DNA of 64,000 nucleotides from Nocardia kruczakiae NBRC 101016 (GTDB lineage Bacteria > Actinomycetota > Actinomycetes > Mycobacteriales > Mycobacteriaceae): positions 1 through 64,000 of the forward strand of contig NZ_BDBL01000013.1 of the NCBI RefSeq assembly GCF_001612965.1. Direction: 5' to 3'. The notes under the pieces were generated by a model. It had not been told where the DNA came from, did not search any database, and saw only the letters and a list, made by a program, of their open reading frames with translations. This document shows, one piece after another, positions 38,520 to 46,809 of the stretch. The first letter of the stretch is position 1; each line of letters begins with the position of its first letter. The position numbers and the translations under genes were made by a program.

Positions 38520-40460
38520 ATGACCGCGGTTCGCCTGGCCCTGTTGGAATTTCGCCGCTTCCGGGCACCGATGCGCCGACTGGTCCCGGTGGGGCTGGCG
38601 ATGATTCCGCTGCTGTACGGATCGCTGTATCTGTGGTCGAACTGGGATCCCTACGGGCGCACGGACCGCATTCCGGTGGCCGTGGTCGACCAGGACCAGC
38701 CCGCGGTCGCCAACGGCCAGATGATCGACGCCGGAAAGCAATTCACTCGGCAACTGCAGGCTTCCGGGGCCTTCGCCTGGAATTTCGTCGACGCCGACGA
38801 AGCGCTCGACGGTCTGCGCCACGGCCGCTACTACTTCACGATCACCGTGCCGCCGGACTTCAGCCACAAACTGGCCACCGCGCAGAACCCGATCCCCGAA
38901 CGCGCCACCATGGGAATCACGCTCAACGACGCGAACAACTACATCGTGGGCATCGTCGCGCAAACCGCGAAAACCGAACTGCAGAGCCAGATCGACACCG
39001 CCGCCCACGCCGCCTACGCCACCGCCATCTACGGCGATCTGTCCCAGGTGAAACAGCAATTGCAGATCGCCTCGGCCGGCGCGCACAAACTGCTCGACGC
39101 GACGGTGCTCGCACAACAGGGCAGCGCCGCGCTGACCCAGGGCATCACCGCCGCACAAACCGGCGCCGCATCGATCACCGAGGGCGTACAGCAGCTCGCC
39201 GACGCCGGCACCCGCGCCGATCAGGCGATCACCGCGATCACGAACGCGGGTGTGGCCACACTGCCCGCCGCGACGGGCACGGTCGCCAACGCCACCTCGG
39301 CCGCCGCGCAGAGTTTGAGTCTGGTCCGCGATGCCACCGGCATCGTCAGCCGGACCGCCACCGACGGCTCGACCGCGCTGGACCAATTCGCCGCCGCCCA
39401 CCCGGAATTCGCGCTCGATCCCCTGCTGGGCACCGCCCGCCGCAACGCGCAGACTCTCGCCCAGACCGCCACCACCGCGAACACCACCGCGGACCAGGCA
39501 CAGACCTCCGCGCAGCAGGCCGCCGCGCAGGCGAGCGAATTACAGAGCAGCGCAGGAACAGTCGGCCAAGCCGTCGCCGGAGCCGCGGCACCACTGCAGG
39601 CACTGACGGCGGCGTCGCGCACCATCGGCGGCGGGGCTGCCCAGATCGGCGCCGGGCTCGGCGCGCTCGAGGCGGGCAGCAGGACTCTGCAGACAGGTGC
39701 GGATCAGCTCAATTCCGGCGCCGCCGACATCACCCGGGTGGTCGACGGCGCTGTCACCAAGATTCCCGACACCAGCCCCGAGCAGACGGCCGAGGCCGCC
39801 GACGTCCTCGGCTCGCCGGTCGGCATCACCATGGACAACCTGCATCCCGCCGGTGTGTACGGGCGGGGATTCGCACCGTTCTTCTTCGCGATCGCGCTGT
39901 GGGTGGTCGGCCTGCTCGCCTACCTGTTCATCCGTCCGCTCAACCTGCGCGCACTGGCCGGGCGCGTCGGCGCGCTCACCGTCGCCGCGGCCGGATGGCT
40001 GCCGGTCGCCCTCATCGCCGCGGCGGGTGGGCTGCTGCTCTACCTCGTCGTGCAACTGGGGCTCGGACTCGATCCGCTGCATCCGGTGTGGGTGGGCGGA
40101 CTGCTGATCCTGGCCGCGGGGGCATTCGTGGCGATCGATCACTTCCTGCGCGTCGCGCTGGGCGCGATCGGTGAGGCATTGTCGTTGGCGCTGTTGATCA
40201 TTCAGCTCACCGCGTGCGGTGGCCTCTATCCGATCGAGACCACCCCGGCCCCGTTCCGGGCCATCCATCCGCTCATCCCGATGACCTATGTCGTCGACGG
40301 TCTACGCGTCGGCATCTCCGGCGGGCTCACCGGCAACCTCGTCCGCGACCTGATCGTGCTGGCCGGATTCCTCGTCCTCTTCCTGGGTGCGACCACACTC
40401 GTCGTCCGCAGACAACGAGTGTGGTCGGTGAACCGGCTGCACCCGCAGATCGAGGCCTGA
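38520..40460 (+). CDS. YhgE/Pip-type ABC-2 permease
   Basis: This 646-residue membrane protein of the YhgE/Pip (phage infection protein) family has an N-terminal helix (LVPVGLAMIPLLYGSLYLWS), a domain outside the membrane of about 400 residues rich in Ala, Thr and Gln with coiled-coil-like heptads (TATTANTTADQAQTSAQQAA), and a C-terminal ABC-2 helix bundle from about residue 450 (FAPFFFAIALWVVGLLAYLF). Mycobacterial and streptococcal relatives are linked to secretion or envelope functions. It is coupled to the divergent ATPase upstream. It ends 1 bp from the convergent MFS gene. Confidence 0.87.
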   Translation: MTAVRLALLEFRRFRAPMRRLVPVGLAMIPLLYGSLYLWSNWDPYGRTDRIPVAVVDQDQPAVANGQMIDAGKQFTRQLQASGAFAWNFVDADEALDGLRHGRYYFTITVPPDFSHKLATAQNPIPERATMGITLNDANNYIVGIVAQTAKTELQSQIDTAAHAAYATAIYGDLSQVKQQLQIASAGAHKLLDATVLAQQGSAALTQGITAAQTGAASITEGVQQLADAGTRADQAITAITNAGVATLPAATGTVANATSAAAQSLSLVRDATGIVSRTATDGSTALDQFAAAHPEFALDPLLGTARRNAQTLAQTATTANTTADQAQTSAQQAAAQASELQSSAGTVGQAVAGAAAPLQALTAASRTIGGGAAQIGAGLGALEAGSRTLQTGADQLNSGAADITRVVDGAVTKIPDTSPEQTAEAADVLGSPVGITMDNLHPAGVYGRGFAPFFFAIALWVVGLLAYLFIRPLNLRALAGRVGALTVAAAGWLPVALIAAAGGLLLYLVVQLGLGLDPLHPVWVGGLLILAAGAFVAIDHFLRVALGAIGEALSLALLIIQLTACGGLYPIETTPAPFRAIHPLIPMTYVVDGLRVGISGGLTGNLVRDLIVLAGFLVLFLGATTLVVRRQRVWSVNRLHPQIEA

Positions 40461-40461
40461 T

Positions 40462-42771
40462 TCAGCCGCAGCCCACGGATGCCGACTCGTCGTAGCCGAG
40501 CTCCACATCGTGGGTGATCCGGCCCGCGCCGACGGTGACGGTGCTGCTCACCGAGGGATATCCGCGCGCCACCACCGTGTAGTGACCGGCCGGCAGGTCG
40601 GAGACCACATAGCGGCCGTCGCGGTCGGTGCGGGCGGTGGAGATCCGGTCACCGCTCGCGTCCAGGACGGTCACCTCCGCGTCGGCGACCGCCTTGCCGT
40701 GCGCCTCCACGGCTCCGGCCAGGGTCGCCATCGGTTCCAAGTCGACGTCGTGGTGCAGCAGTCCGCTGCCGGGGATGGCGAGGGTGACGGCGGTGGGGTG
40801 CATCCGATCGGCGACAACGACGAGGGTGTGGGTGCCCGACGCGACGCCGACGCAGCGGAAGCCGCCGTCGCCGCCGGTGACCGCCGCCCCGATCACCTCC
40901 CCGCGCGGATCGGTGAGGGTAACCGTCGCTCCCGCAACGGGTTTCCCGTCGCCGGCGCGGCGGACGGTGCCGGTGAGCTCACCGGAACTCGGCAGCGTCA
41001 GATCCACGGTCTGGGCCACCGCGCCGACGACGACGGTGACGGCGACCGGGCGATGCGCGGCGGCGGAAGCGATCAGCACATAACTGCCGGGCGCCGGGGC
41101 AGGAAGGCGGTAGCTACCGTCGGATCCACCCGTGGCGCGCGAAACCTGGTGTCCGCGTTGGTCGATCAGCGTCAATGCCACCTCCGGCACCGGCCCGCCG
41201 TTCTCCCGCCGGATACTGCCGCCGATCGCCCGGTCGTCGCCCGCCATATCCACCGCCTGCGGCGCCGACACACCGGCGATTCCCGCGACCATCGCATTAC
41301 CGTCGTGCGCGGCAACGAGCTCCGGCTCCCAGAGTTCCGCCTGCTGGGCAAGTTCCGATTCCTGTGCGGCCGCCTGCGGCGCGTGCGCGCGCACCGACGG
41401 AATGATCACGGCCGCCAGCGCGGCGAGCACGGACACACCGGCGAGGAACCAGAAGACCCGGGAATACCCGGAATCCGCGGGCAGACCGTGCGCGGTGGCG
41501 GCGCCCGAGGTCAGCAGCACGGCCGAGACCGCGCTGCCGATCGCACCGCCGACGGTGCGGACGTTGGCGTTCATCCCGGTGGCGGCCCCCGTCTGGGCGG
41601 GCGGCACCGCGGCGACGATGATGGCCGGCATCGACGAGAAGGCCAGTCCGATACCGATACCCAGCAGCGCACCGGCCAGGTAGATCTCCCAGCCGTGGTC
41701 GTGTCCGACCGCGAGCATCACGAACGCCGGAACGGTGATGACGCTGCCGATCAGCACGATCGCCTTGGGCCCGATGCGCGCCGCCAGCGGCCCGATCGAC
41801 AAGCCGATCACGAACATCGCCACCGACAGCGGCAGCATGTACAGCCCGGATTGGGTGATGCCGGCGCTCAGGCCGTATCCCGCCACCGATTTCGGTGTCT
41901 GCAGCAGTTGCGGCAGGAAGGTCATCATCGCGTACATCCCGGCGCCGGTCAGCACTGCCACCAGGTTCGTCGTCCACACCGCCGGAATCCGCATCGTGCG
42001 CATATCGATGAGCGGTGTGGTCGATTTCAGCTCGACCACGATCCAGGCGGCCGCCGCCACCACGGCCAGCGCGAACAGGCCCAGCGTCAGCGCCGAGCCC
42101 CAGCCCCACGACGGGCCCTTGCTCACCGCCAGCAGCAGCGCCACCAGCCAGGCCGACAGCAGAATCGCCGCGCCCCAATTGATATTGCCCGGACTGCGCA
42201 CCGGCGACTCCGGCACGAAGACGATCGCGGCCACCGCGGCGATCGCGGTGATGATCATCGGCACCCAGAACAGCCAGTGGTAGTTCAGATGCTCGACGAT
42301 CGGGCCCGCGAGCACCAGGCCCAACCCGGATCCGACGGCGATGAGCGAGGAGGCGATACCCACCGCGCCGTGCAGCTTCTTCGCCGGGAATTCGTCGCGA
42401 ATGATGCCGAACGCCAACGGAATCACGCCGCCGCCCAGGCCCTGGATCACCCGCGCCACGATCATCACGCCGACCGATTCGGTCAGCGCCGCGATCAGCG
42501 AGCCGATCGTCAGCGCGACCAGGGTGACGACGAGCATGCGTTCCTTGCCGACCTTGTCACCGATCCGCCCGAGAATCGGCGTCGCCACCGAGGCCGAGAG
42601 CAGATATCCGGTCATCAGCCAGGTCGCGGTGCTCTGCGTGGTGTGCAGGGCCGGAATCAGCAAGGCCAGTACCGGAACGACCATCGACTGCAGCAATGCG
42701 TACGCCGAGATGCCGAGCAGCAGCACCGCGAAGACGACGTTGTAGTGCGGGCGGGATTTGACGCGCGCCAC
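40462..42771 (-). CDS. MFS transporter fused to three carboxypeptidase-regulatory-like repeats
   Basis: This 769-residue fusion has residues 1-470 as a DHA2-like major facilitator (YALLQSMVVPVLALLIPALH, WLMTGYLLSASVATPILGRI, GLGGGVIPLAFGIIRDEF). After a Gln/Glu-rich linker, residues about 515-765 contain three beta-sandwich repeats of the carboxypeptidase-regulatory/transthyretin-like type. Each has a G-x-V/I-x-G-x-P-V-x-A/G-x-V-x-L-x-D start and a GSY/GFR/GRY-x-L-P-G-Y/T-T-V core (for example GSYRLPAPAPGSYVLIAS). The repeats are very similar to those of the gene at 58057. The family suggests drug or lipid export; the repeats may bind a partner. A dyad lies upstream. Confidence 0.85.
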   Translation of the reverse strand: MARVKSRPHYNVVFAVLLLGISAYALLQSMVVPVLALLIPALHTTQSTATWLMTGYLLSASVATPILGRIGDKVGKERMLVVTLVALTIGSLIAALTESVGVMIVARVIQGLGGGVIPLAFGIIRDEFPAKKLHGAVGIASSLIAVGSGLGLVLAGPIVEHLNYHWLFWVPMIITAIAAVAAIVFVPESPVRSPGNINWGAAILLSAWLVALLLAVSKGPSWGWGSALTLGLFALAVVAAAAWIVVELKSTTPLIDMRTMRIPAVWTTNLVAVLTGAGMYAMMTFLPQLLQTPKSVAGYGLSAGITQSGLYMLPLSVAMFVIGLSIGPLAARIGPKAIVLIGSVITVPAFVMLAVGHDHGWEIYLAGALLGIGIGLAFSSMPAIIVAAVPPAQTGAATGMNANVRTVGGAIGSAVSAVLLTSGAATAHGLPADSGYSRVFWFLAGVSVLAALAAVIIPSVRAHAPQAAAQESELAQQAELWEPELVAAHDGNAMVAGIAGVSAPQAVDMAGDDRAIGGSIRRENGGPVPEVALTLIDQRGHQVSRATGGSDGSYRLPAPAPGSYVLIASAAAHRPVAVTVVVGAVAQTVDLTLPSSGELTGTVRRAGDGKPVAGATVTLTDPRGEVIGAAVTGGDGGFRCVGVASGTHTLVVVADRMHPTAVTLAIPGSGLLHHDVDLEPMATLAGAVEAHGKAVADAEVTVLDASGDRISTARTDRDGRYVVSDLPAGHYTVVARGYPSVSSTVTVGAGRITHDVELGYDESASVGCG

Positions 42772-42813
42772 GGGTGGTTCCTCCCCACGAGACGGAAGCG
42801 GAGTGAATCTCCG

Positions 42814-42827
42814 GTTAGAACCCTAAC
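42814..42827. promoter_or_regulatory. dyad upstream of the MFS-repeat fusion
   Basis: GTTAG-aacc-CTAAC is a perfect 5+4+5 dyad 43 bp upstream of the MFS start, in the promoter position on the minus strand. It resembles MarR/TetR half-sites. No regulator gene adjoins. Confidence 0.35.
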
Positions 42828-42971
42828 AGGGATGTGAGGCAGTCTCCGACCGGGCGACCGTGATCTCGACCTCAGCAATCGGTAACCAGGATGTTGCCCG
42901 AAACCGTGTCGGACGGTCCGCCGATCGATCACAATGAGGGCAAGGATGAGGGATTCTGCAGAGACTCGGGT

Positions 42972-43877
42972 ATGCGTATGACCGCACAGCTGGCCGGAAA
43001 CGGGAATCTGTCGGTTCTGCGCGCCGCATGTCTGAACGCCGGCATGGAAGCGGGGGGCGCCCAGGAGGTGCGGTTCGGCGCGGGCATCGGTTACCGGTTG
43101 CCCAGCGGGGTCGTGGTGCGCATCAGCCACCCGGATCATCGCCCCGAGGCGCGCCGGGAGATCGAGGCCGCCCACTGGCTCACCACCTCCGGCGTCGCCG
43201 CCCTGCGAACCCTGCCCGGCGTGCGGCAACCGCTCGAGATCCAGGGCCGGACGGTGACCTTCTGGCAGGTTCCGCCGCTGTACCACCACGGCGCCGTGGA
43301 CGATATGGCCGCGGCGCTGCTCCGATTGCACAGCTTGGCGCCGCCGACGACGTTCGCCCTGGGCCAGCTGCAGCCGTTTCGCGGAATCGCCGAATTGATC
43401 GAGACCACCGATCTGTTCACCGGCGAGGACCGCCGCTGGCTGCGCGACCATCTGACCGAATTGCGCGGGCGGTGGGCGGATCTGCCGAACGGGATGCAGT
43501 GGTGCGTCATCCACGGCGAGGCATGGGGTCGCGATTTCGCCGCCACCGTCGACGAGGACGTGCTGATGCTGAATCTGGAGAACCTGTCGATCGGCCCGCC
43601 GGAATGGGATCTGGTGCCGACCGCGATCGCCTACGCCTCACTGGGCTGGATCACCAGCGCGCAATATGCCCGGTTCTGCAACACCTACCATCTGGACGTC
43701 ATCCGGTGGCCGGGGTTCTTCCTGCTGCGCGACATCCTCGAGTTGCGGATGACGATGGATGCCGTCCGCGCCGCCGTCGCGGACCCGGTGCACCGCGACC
43801 AGGCGCGGTGGCGGCTGGCCTGCATCCGCGGCGACGAAGGTCCGCGGCAGTGGCCGGGCTGGCTGCCCCTGCACTGA
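42972..43877 (+). CDS. APH-fold phosphotransferase-like protein with altered catalytic residues
   Basis: This 301-residue protein of the aminoglycoside phosphotransferase/choline kinase fold has the N-lobe VVVRISHPDHRPEARREIEA, the helical HGAVDDMAAALLRLHSL, and the C-lobe active-site region. The catalytic loop reads HGEAWGRDF (181-189), where the family has HGDxxxxN. The DFG-equivalent reads LNLENLSIGPPEWDL (from 200), where LDLE is usual in the closest actinobacterial relatives. Three acidic/amide residues needed for catalysis and metal binding are thus changed, suggesting an inactive or changed enzyme. ATG 42972 is preferred over an ATG 27 codons earlier. It stands alone upstream of the mce operon. 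Confidence 0.75.
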   Translation: MRMTAQLAGNGNLSVLRAACLNAGMEAGGAQEVRFGAGIGYRLPSGVVVRISHPDHRPEARREIEAAHWLTTSGVAALRTLPGVRQPLEIQGRTVTFWQVPPLYHHGAVDDMAAALLRLHSLAPPTTFALGQLQPFRGIAELIETTDLFTGEDRRWLRDHLTELRGRWADLPNGMQWCVIHGEAWGRDFAATVDEDVLMLNLENLSIGPPEWDLVPTAIAYASLGWITSAQYARFCNTYHLDVIRWPGFFLLRDILELRMTMDAVRAAVADPVHRDQARWRLACIRGDEGPRQWPGWLPLH

Positions 43878-43951
43878 AACCGCCTGGACAGCACGCGGTT
43901 TTCCCCTTCACCGACGGATCGCCGAACCGTGCCCACAGATCAGAGCACCTA

Positions 43952-43981
43952 TCTGGATTGGTGTCTGGAATGTGGTCCAGA
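43952..43981. promoter_or_regulatory. three phased half-sites upstream of the mce operon
   Basis: TCTGGA at 43952, TCTGGA at 43964 and TCCAGA at 43976 are spaced exactly 12 bp start to start: a direct repeat followed by an inverted one. The outer pair extends to ATCTGGA/TCCAGAT. The block ends 44 bp before the yrbEA start codon, so bound protein would overlap the promoter. A GntR- or TetR-type mce repressor is the likely reader, but none is adjacent. Confidence 0.5.
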
Positions 43982-44025
43982 TCATATGGTACGTTCTGCC
44001 GCATGGTTCGGCGGACGGAGGTTCG

Positions 44026-44883
44026 ATGTCGACCACTGATCTGGATGTACACCTCGGGGGACGGGAACCCAGGGCGACGCAGGTACTGCGCCGGAACTTC
44101 TCCGACACGGTGCTGTCGAGTCTCGCCACGCTCGGCAGAGCGCTGCAGATGGGCTCCCACGCGATCGGGGTAGGCCTCGGCGATGCGGTGCGGATGCGTT
44201 TTCAGACGCGCGAAACCCTCACGCAGGCATGGTTTCTGATCAAGGTCACCGCGATTCCCAGTGTGCTGATGGCGATTCCGTTCGGCGTCATCGTCTCCAC
44301 CCAGGTCGGCAACATCGTCTCGCAACTCGGCGCGGATTCGATGATCGGCGCGGCCGGCGGGCTGGGGGTGATCAAACAGGGCGCGCCGATGGCCGCCGCG
44401 ATGATGCTCGGCGGCGCCGGTTCCGCGGCCATCGCCTCCGATCTGGGCGCGCGGACCGTGCGCGAAGAGGTCGACGCCATGCGGGTCATGGGTATCGATC
44501 CGGTCCAGCGCCTGGTCGTGCCGCGCATCGCGGCGATGATGCTGGTCGCTCCCCTGCTCAACATCCTGATCATCGCGGTCGGTATCGCCTCCGGATTCGC
44601 TGTCGCGGTCGCCGCGCTCGGGGTGACACCGGGCAGTTACTGGCAGTCCTTCGGCGCCTTCACCACCACCCTCGACATCTGGGTGTCGCTGATCAAGGCG
44701 CTGATCTTCGGCTTCCTGGTGGTGATCATCGCCTGCCAGCGCGGGCTCGAAGCCGGGGGCGGCCCGCGCGGCGTGGCCGACGGCGTGAACGCGGCCGTGG
44801 TCATGTCGATCGCCGCGGTCACCGTGCTCAACACCGCGATCACGCAGGTGGTCACCATGTTCTTCCCGGTGAGGATGGCCTGA
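44026..44883 (+). CDS. yrbEA: YrbEA, Mce-transporter permease (MlaE family)
   Basis: This 285-residue integral membrane protein with about six helices is homologous to MlaE and the first permease subunit of Mce lipid importers. Family segments are ALQMGSHAIGVGLGDAVRMR, IPFGVIVSTQVGNIVSQLGA, GQPMAAAMMLGGAGSAAIAS-like residues around 120-140 (here KQGAPMAAAMMLGG), and the cytoplasmic EEVDAMRVMGIDP loop that contacts the ATPase. GGAGG precedes the ATG at 5 nt. Its stop overlaps the yrbEB start (TGATG). The ATPase (MceG) is normally encoded elsewhere and is absent here. Confidence 0.92.
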   Translation: MSTTDLDVHLGGREPRATQVLRRNFSDTVLSSLATLGRALQMGSHAIGVGLGDAVRMRFQTRETLTQAWFLIKVTAIPSVLMAIPFGVIVSTQVGNIVSQLGADSMIGAAGGLGVIKQGAPMAAAMMLGGAGSAAIASDLGARTVREEVDAMRVMGIDPVQRLVVPRIAAMMLVAPLLNILIIAVGIASGFAVAVAALGVTPGSYWQSFGAFTTTLDIWVSLIKALIFGFLVVIIACQRGLEAGGGPRGVADGVNAAVVMSIAAVTVLNTAITQVVTMFFPVRMA

Positions 44884-45746
44884 TGACCGCGACCCCGTAC
44901 GCGCCCGCGGGTCTGCGGTGGGTGCATCGCCTCGGGCGCCGTGCCCATCCGATGCGGCCGTTCGAATCGATCGGCTTCGTGCTGGGATTCGGTTGGCAGG
45001 TGGTGTCGTCGCTGCCGTACACGCTGCGGCACTACCGGCGCCAGACAATCGTGGTGATCACCGATATGACGTGGGGCCGCGGTTCGGTGATCATCGGCGG
45101 CGGCGTGGTCCCGCTGATGTTGCTGCTCGGGGCGGCGATGGGCGCCTCCATCGGCATCGAGGCGTTCAGCGCGCTCAACCTGCTTTCGCTGGGCCAGCTC
45201 AGTGGTCTGATCTCCGCATTCGGGGTGACCCGGGAATTGGCGCCGATCGCGGCGGGTGTCGGCTTCGCGGCGCAGGCCGGCTGCCGGATGACCGCGGAGA
45301 TCGGCTCGATGCGCATCTCCGAGGAGATCGACGCGCTCGAATCGCTCGGCGTGCGGTCGGTGCCGTTCGTCGTGACCACCCGCGTCATCGCCGGAATCAT
45401 CGCCGTCGCACCGGCTTTCGTGGTCGCCCTGATTCTGAGCTATCTGTCCTGCGCGCTGATCGTCACCACCATCCACGGCACACCCGCCGGCACCTACAAC
45501 CACTATTTCGATCAGTTCGTCCTGGGCTGGGACGTCATCGCCGCGACCGTCAAGGTGATGGTCTTCGCCGTCGCCGTCGTCCTGATCCATTGCTACCAAG
45601 GCTTTTTCGCGACGGGCGGCCCGGAGGGCGTCGGCATCGGCTCGGGACGCGCGATCCGGGCCAGCCTCGTCTCGATCATCGCGCTCGACATGCTCACCAC
45701 CATCGTTCTCTGGGGATTCCAGTCCCCCATCACGTTCACCGGATGA
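44883..45746 (+). CDS. yrbEB: YrbEB, Mce-transporter permease (MlaE family)
   Basis: This 287-residue second permease subunit pairs with YrbEA. Typical parts are YRRQTIVVITDMTWGRGSVI at the membrane entry, the GLISAFGVTRELAPIAAGVG signature, EIGSMRISEEIDALESLGVR as the coupling helix toward the ATPase, and the late GFFATGGPEGVGIGSGRA loop. About six helices. It overlaps yrbEA by one base and precedes mceA by 4 nt, showing tight translational coupling through the operon. Confidence 0.92.
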   Translation: MTATPYAPAGLRWVHRLGRRAHPMRPFESIGFVLGFGWQVVSSLPYTLRHYRRQTIVVITDMTWGRGSVIIGGGVVPLMLLLGAAMGASIGIEAFSALNLLSLGQLSGLISAFGVTRELAPIAAGVGFAAQAGCRMTAEIGSMRISEEIDALESLGVRSVPFVVTTRVIAGIIAVAPAFVVALILSYLSCALIVTTIHGTPAGTYNHYFDQFVLGWDVIAATVKVMVFAVAVVLIHCYQGFFATGGPEGVGIGSGRAIRASLVSIIALDMLTTIVLWGFQSPITFTG

Positions 45747-45750
45747 CCCC

Positions 45751-46809
45751 ATGCCTCCTTATGCCCTGCCCGGCACCGAGGTCGGGCCCCGCCGCGCCCG
45801 GATCCTCGGCATCGGGGCGGTCGCACTCGCCGCGGTGATCGTCGTCGGCTGGCGACTGCTGCCCGACAGCCGACCGGCCGACGATATCCGCGTCGACCTC
45901 GTCACCGCACAGGTCGGCGAGGGCGTCGGCCCCGGAACCGATGTCCGGCTCGACGGTGTCCGGGTCGGGTCGGTCACCGCCGTCGCCATGGCCGGAGCCG
46001 GCCGCCAGCGCGTCGAATTGGCGCTGCGCCGGTCGCAACTGTTCGGCCTGACCGACGCGCTGACCGTCGACTACGCGCCCGGCAATCTCTTCGGAATCAC
46101 CGCGCTGCAATTGAATCCGATCAATGGCGGCGCCGAGCTGCGGGACGGCTCGACCGTGGACCTGAGCGATCGCGACGCGGACCGGGTGCGCGATGCCACC
46201 CTCGCCGCGCTGCTGGAATCCACGGGCCGGCTCACCGACGACGTGCTGACCCCGAAACTCATCGAGGTGCTGCGCACGACCTCGCACGACATCGGCGCCT
46301 TCACCCCGCTGCTGCAGGCGATCGGCACGACCGCGCGCTCGTTCACCGACACCCAGCAACTCCCCCCGTCACTGGTGCTCGGCCAGTTCGGCTCGGCGCT
46401 GCACGGCGTACCGGCACTGCTCGCCGGCGCGGCCGAACTGTTGCACGCGGATCTGACGAACCAGCAGCTCGCGACGAAGGAGAACGTCGATCGCTTCTCG
46501 CAGATGTTCAACCGGGTTCAGAACGAGATGCTCCCGGTGGCAACGGAAACCCTCTACAGCGCGCAGCGCAATTTCGGGGGCCTGCTGCCGATCGCCGTCA
46601 CGATGCTCGATCAGATCGCCGGTTCGGTCTCGGACCCCCAGCGATCGGAGGGCGAATTGCGTGAGCTGCTCGACCGTCTCGGCGCGGGCTTCCACGACTC
46701 ACCGGCGGGGCCGGTGCTGAACGCGCGCGTCGACCTCACCACCGTTCCGGGTTTGGCGGCGCCGCTGGCGGCGCTGCTGTCCCACCAGCCCGGCACAGGA
46801 GGCCACTGA
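45751..46809 (+). CDS. mceA: MceA family protein
   Basis: This 352-residue Mce protein, first of six that form the hexameric periplasmic channel for lipid import, has an N-terminal signal-anchor helix (residues 18-36), then the MCE domain (about 45-120: TAQVGEGVGPGTDVRLDGVR, VGSVTAVAM) and the helical barrel (about 130-280: LTDDVLTPKLIEVLRTTSHD). The tail is short. It follows yrbEB by 4 nt and its stop abuts the GTG of mceB. Which of the several actinobacterial mce loci this corresponds to cannot be decided from sequence alone. Confidence 0.88.
   Translation: MPPYALPGTEVGPRRARILGIGAVALAAVIVVGWRLLPDSRPADDIRVDLVTAQVGEGVGPGTDVRLDGVRVGSVTAVAMAGAGRQRVELALRRSQLFGLTDALTVDYAPGNLFGITALQLNPINGGAELRDGSTVDLSDRDADRVRDATLAALLESTGRLTDDVLTPKLIEVLRTTSHDIGAFTPLLQAIGTTARSFTDTQQLPPSLVLGQFGSALHGVPALLAGAAELLHADLTNQQLATKENVDRFSQMFNRVQNEMLPVATETLYSAQRNFGGLLPIAVTMLDQIAGSVSDPQRSEGELRELLDRLGAGFHDSPAGPVLNARVDLTTVPGLAAPLAALLSHQPGTGGH

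Noticed and set aside
37548..39401. 617-codon minus-strand frame over the ABC/YhgE genes
   Set aside because: Antisense to genes with clear family motifs; no motifs of its own.
40510..42837. 775-codon plus-strand frame opposite the first MFS-repeat gene
   Set aside because: Composition is Arg/His/Gln-rich mirror of the transporter; no homology seen.
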